Shown piece after piece: positions 62,256 to 64,000 of a stretch of 64,000 nucleotides of DNA. This DNA is from a bacterium (lineage in GTDB: Bacteria; Orphanbacterota; Orphanbacteria; Orphanbacterales; Orphanbacteraceae), in the NCBI GenBank assembly GCA_025782575.1, contig JALGYY010000042.1, positions 1-64,000 on the forward strand, read 5' to 3'. The stretch's first letter is position 1; each line of letters starts with the position of its first letter. The notes under the pieces were generated by a model. It did not search any database and had not been told where the DNA came from. It saw nothing but the letters and a program-made list of their open reading frames with translations. The position numbers and the translations under genes are program-made.

Positions 62256-63741
62256 ATGCGTAAACGGATTCCCTCTGCTCTCGGCGTGGTGCTTCTTTTG
62301 ACTTTCGCCGGCTTTACGGAAGCTCCGGCGGATGTCACGTCCGAACTGATCGTGTCCGGCCTGAATCGTCCGATCTACGTTACAGCCCCTCCAGGAGATG
62401 GACGCCTGTTCATTGTCGAGCAGCGGGGACAGATTCTGATCTACGAAAGCGGTGCTCTGCTGACCGAACCGTTTCTCGATATCGATTCCATTACACACAA
62501 CATATCCAGCTTAAGCGAGCAAGGTCTGCTCGGGCTCGCGTTCGATCCTGATTTTTCGAACAATCGATTCTTCTATGTTCACTACTCAGCGAATTCGGGA
62601 CTGACAACAATCGCCCGCTATGAAGTTCTCGGTACGGACGCGAACAAGGCGGACCACTCCTCTGCCCAAATCATCTTCACCCAGTTTCAGCCATTTGCGA
62701 ATCACAATGGAGGTTGGATCGATTTCGGTCCCGACGGGTACCTCTACGTCGGCCTTGGTGACGGGGGATCAGGGAGCGATCCGGGAAATCGGGGACAAAA
62801 CGGGGCGACGCTGCTCGGGAAGATGCTCCGACTTGATGCATCGACCGTCCCGGCCTCGATTCCGGCGAGCAATCCATTCGTCGGTAACGGTAACGTGCTC
62901 GATGAAATCTGGGCGCTCGGTCTCCGCAATCCCTGGCGGTGCAGCTTCGATCGATTGACGGGCGATTTCTGGATCGGCGATGTGGGCCAGAATGAATTCG
63001 AAGAAGTCGACTTTCAGCTCGCTTCCAGTGCGGGGGGGGGAGAATTACGGCTGGCGAAAGATGGAGGGTTTCCATTGCTTCATTCCATCGATCAACTGCG
63101 GGGCCGATACGCTCGACCTGCCTGTGCATGAGTATGATCACGGCGATGGCTGCTCGATCACAGGGGGGTATGTTTATCGGGGGGCCGAGATCCCCGAGCT
63201 CTACGGTCATTACCTGTTTGCCGATTATTGCAGCGGTCGGATCTGGTCACTCGAACATGATGGCGACACGGTGACGAGTTTCACCGAATGGACCGATCAG
63301 ATCAATCCAAGCTGGCCCGACACGATCGGTGCGCCGGCCTCATTCGGCGAAGATGGTTTCGGCGAGCTGTATGTTGTCGATCGGGGAGGGGGCACGAGTG
63401 GGGGCGAGATATGGAAGATCATTGCAGATCCGACAGGGATAAGCGGCACCGGGACGGCCCGGCCCTCATTCCGACTCGGCCACGTCGCGCCCAACCCCGT
63501 CACACGACACGCCCGCTTTGAGATTACTCTCGACCGGCCGGGCATCGTCTCTATCAGTGTGTTCGATGTGACAGGCCGACTTGTTCGGAACATATCGAGC
63601 GAGAGCCGCGGAGCCGGGATTCATATTGCAGAATGGGACGGTCGCGACGCTTCCGGAGCGGAGGTCTCATCCGGTGCCTACTTCCTACGAGCCGAACTGG
63701 ACGGCCGGCGACTCACAAGAAGAATCAGCGTACTTCGGTAG
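62256..63741 (+). CDS. secreted PQQ-type glucose/sorbosone dehydrogenase, frame broken at a G9 tract
   Basis: The frame from ATG 62256 (behind CTGGAG) holds a signal peptide and the first part of a GSDH beta-propeller: GLNRPIYVTAPPGDGRLFIV, EQGLLGLAFDPDF, NHNGGWIDFGPDGYLYVGLG. At nine G (63032-63040) it shifts and would end at 63131. Family residues ENYGWR, GGYVYRG and YLFADYCSGRIWSL continue in the +1 frame to 63741. Removing one G joins the two into about 494 residues. The tail after the propeller is a FlgD/T9SS-like module (VAPNPVTRHARFEITL to RRISVLR). It may be an assembly or sequencing error, a true mutation or a phase-variable tract. The propeller would oxidise a sugar in the periplasm or at the surface. 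Confidence 0.85.
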
Positions 63742-64000
63742 CGGAAAGCTCCTCGAACCAGGCGAGGAGACCTCCAGGACCCAGGGAGACAAAACAGCAA
63801 AAAAACGCGCAAATTTTCGCCTTCCCTGCCGAAAAGGGGAGAAGTGGAAGAAGTTCCGGTGTTCTTCCACAGATTGAGGCCGGTCCCCCTCGAGGAGGCA
63901 GAGCCGTTGACACACCACTGGAACTGTCGTAAGTTGAGACAGATCAACAAATCAGGTCACTTCTTCAGGAGGTCGTTCGGCTCCCAGTGAGCACCGCATG
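63742..64000. other. intergenic tail of the window
   Basis: No gene supported. A perfect 7-bp hairpin (CTCCTCG-aaccagg-CGAGGAG, 63749-63769) lies just after the dehydrogenase stop and may act as a weak terminator. A purine-rich, A-rich stretch (about 63790-63850) follows. The region continues beyond the window. Confidence 0.5.

Overview
The window reads as a chromosomal segment of an uncultured Gram-negative bacterium with moderately high GC. It carries outer-membrane beta-barrel proteins, many Sec signal peptides and lipoboxes, a PorV-like barrel, and three secreted proteins that end in a FlgD/T9SS-like C-terminal module. Other markers are a bactofilin, an all-basic histone H1-like protein, FGly-less sulfatase-fold proteins and GT-C/TPR membrane proteins. 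Together these suggest a lineage of the FCB-group candidate phyla (Eisenbacteria, Krumholzibacteriota, Latescibacterota or similar). That placement is an inference from gene content, not a phylogeny. No rRNA, tRNA, CRISPR array, prophage or complete insertion sequence was recognised.

Layout. 1-148: a REP-like hairpin element. 0.2-6.5 kb: lipoprotein and membrane metallophosphoesterase, Gfo/Idh/MocA dehydrogenase, di-heme cytochrome c peroxidase, then an aminotransferase-tyrA pair. 6.7-12.4 kb: envelope glycan block with a methyltransferase, a flippase-like protein, a GT-C/TPR protein and a DUF2723 protein. 12.5-15.9 kb: small lipoprotein behind a sigma-54-type promoter, a TIGR02757 protein with an endonuclease III-like cysteine cluster, the H1-like protein, and sulfatase-fold lipoprotein 1. 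15.9-21.3 kb (minus strand): PAS membrane protein, GT-C/TPR protein, CcmH-like protein, NhaC antiporter. 21.5-24.4 kb: barrel protein, small membrane protein, queC, YbgC-like thioesterase, tandem-PDZ protein. 24.4-25.7 kb: gene-poor, with a degraded HNH/DUF222 remnant interrupted by a second copy of the REP-like element. 25.7-30.5 kb: etfBA, five-TM sulfatase-fold protein 2, bactofilin, moaB/mog.

30.5-43.7 kb is the most distinctive region. It is one minus-strand array that begins with a secreted protein of about 2,440 residues. This is followed by a PorV-like barrel fused to TPRs, then by a complete partner-switching module: SpoIIE/RsbU-type phosphatase, RsbW-type kinase, STAS antagonist and a GAF histidine kinase. 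The genes overlap or are separated by 45 nt or less, so co-transcription is likely. No sigma factor is adjacent.

44-64 kb: sulfatase-fold lipoproteins 3 and 4, an acetyltransferase, a PLP decarboxylase, a vanZ-hisS-aspS operon, a DUF255 thioredoxin protein, and an LVIVD/choice-of-anchor-B secreted protein. These are followed by three glycosyltransferases and a PQQ-type sugar dehydrogenase whose frame is broken at a run of nine G.

The recurrent theme is envelope and surface biology: lipoproteins, surface proteins with a shared sorting module, membrane glycosyltransferases, and four phosphatase-superfamily enzymes that lack the formylglycine signature.
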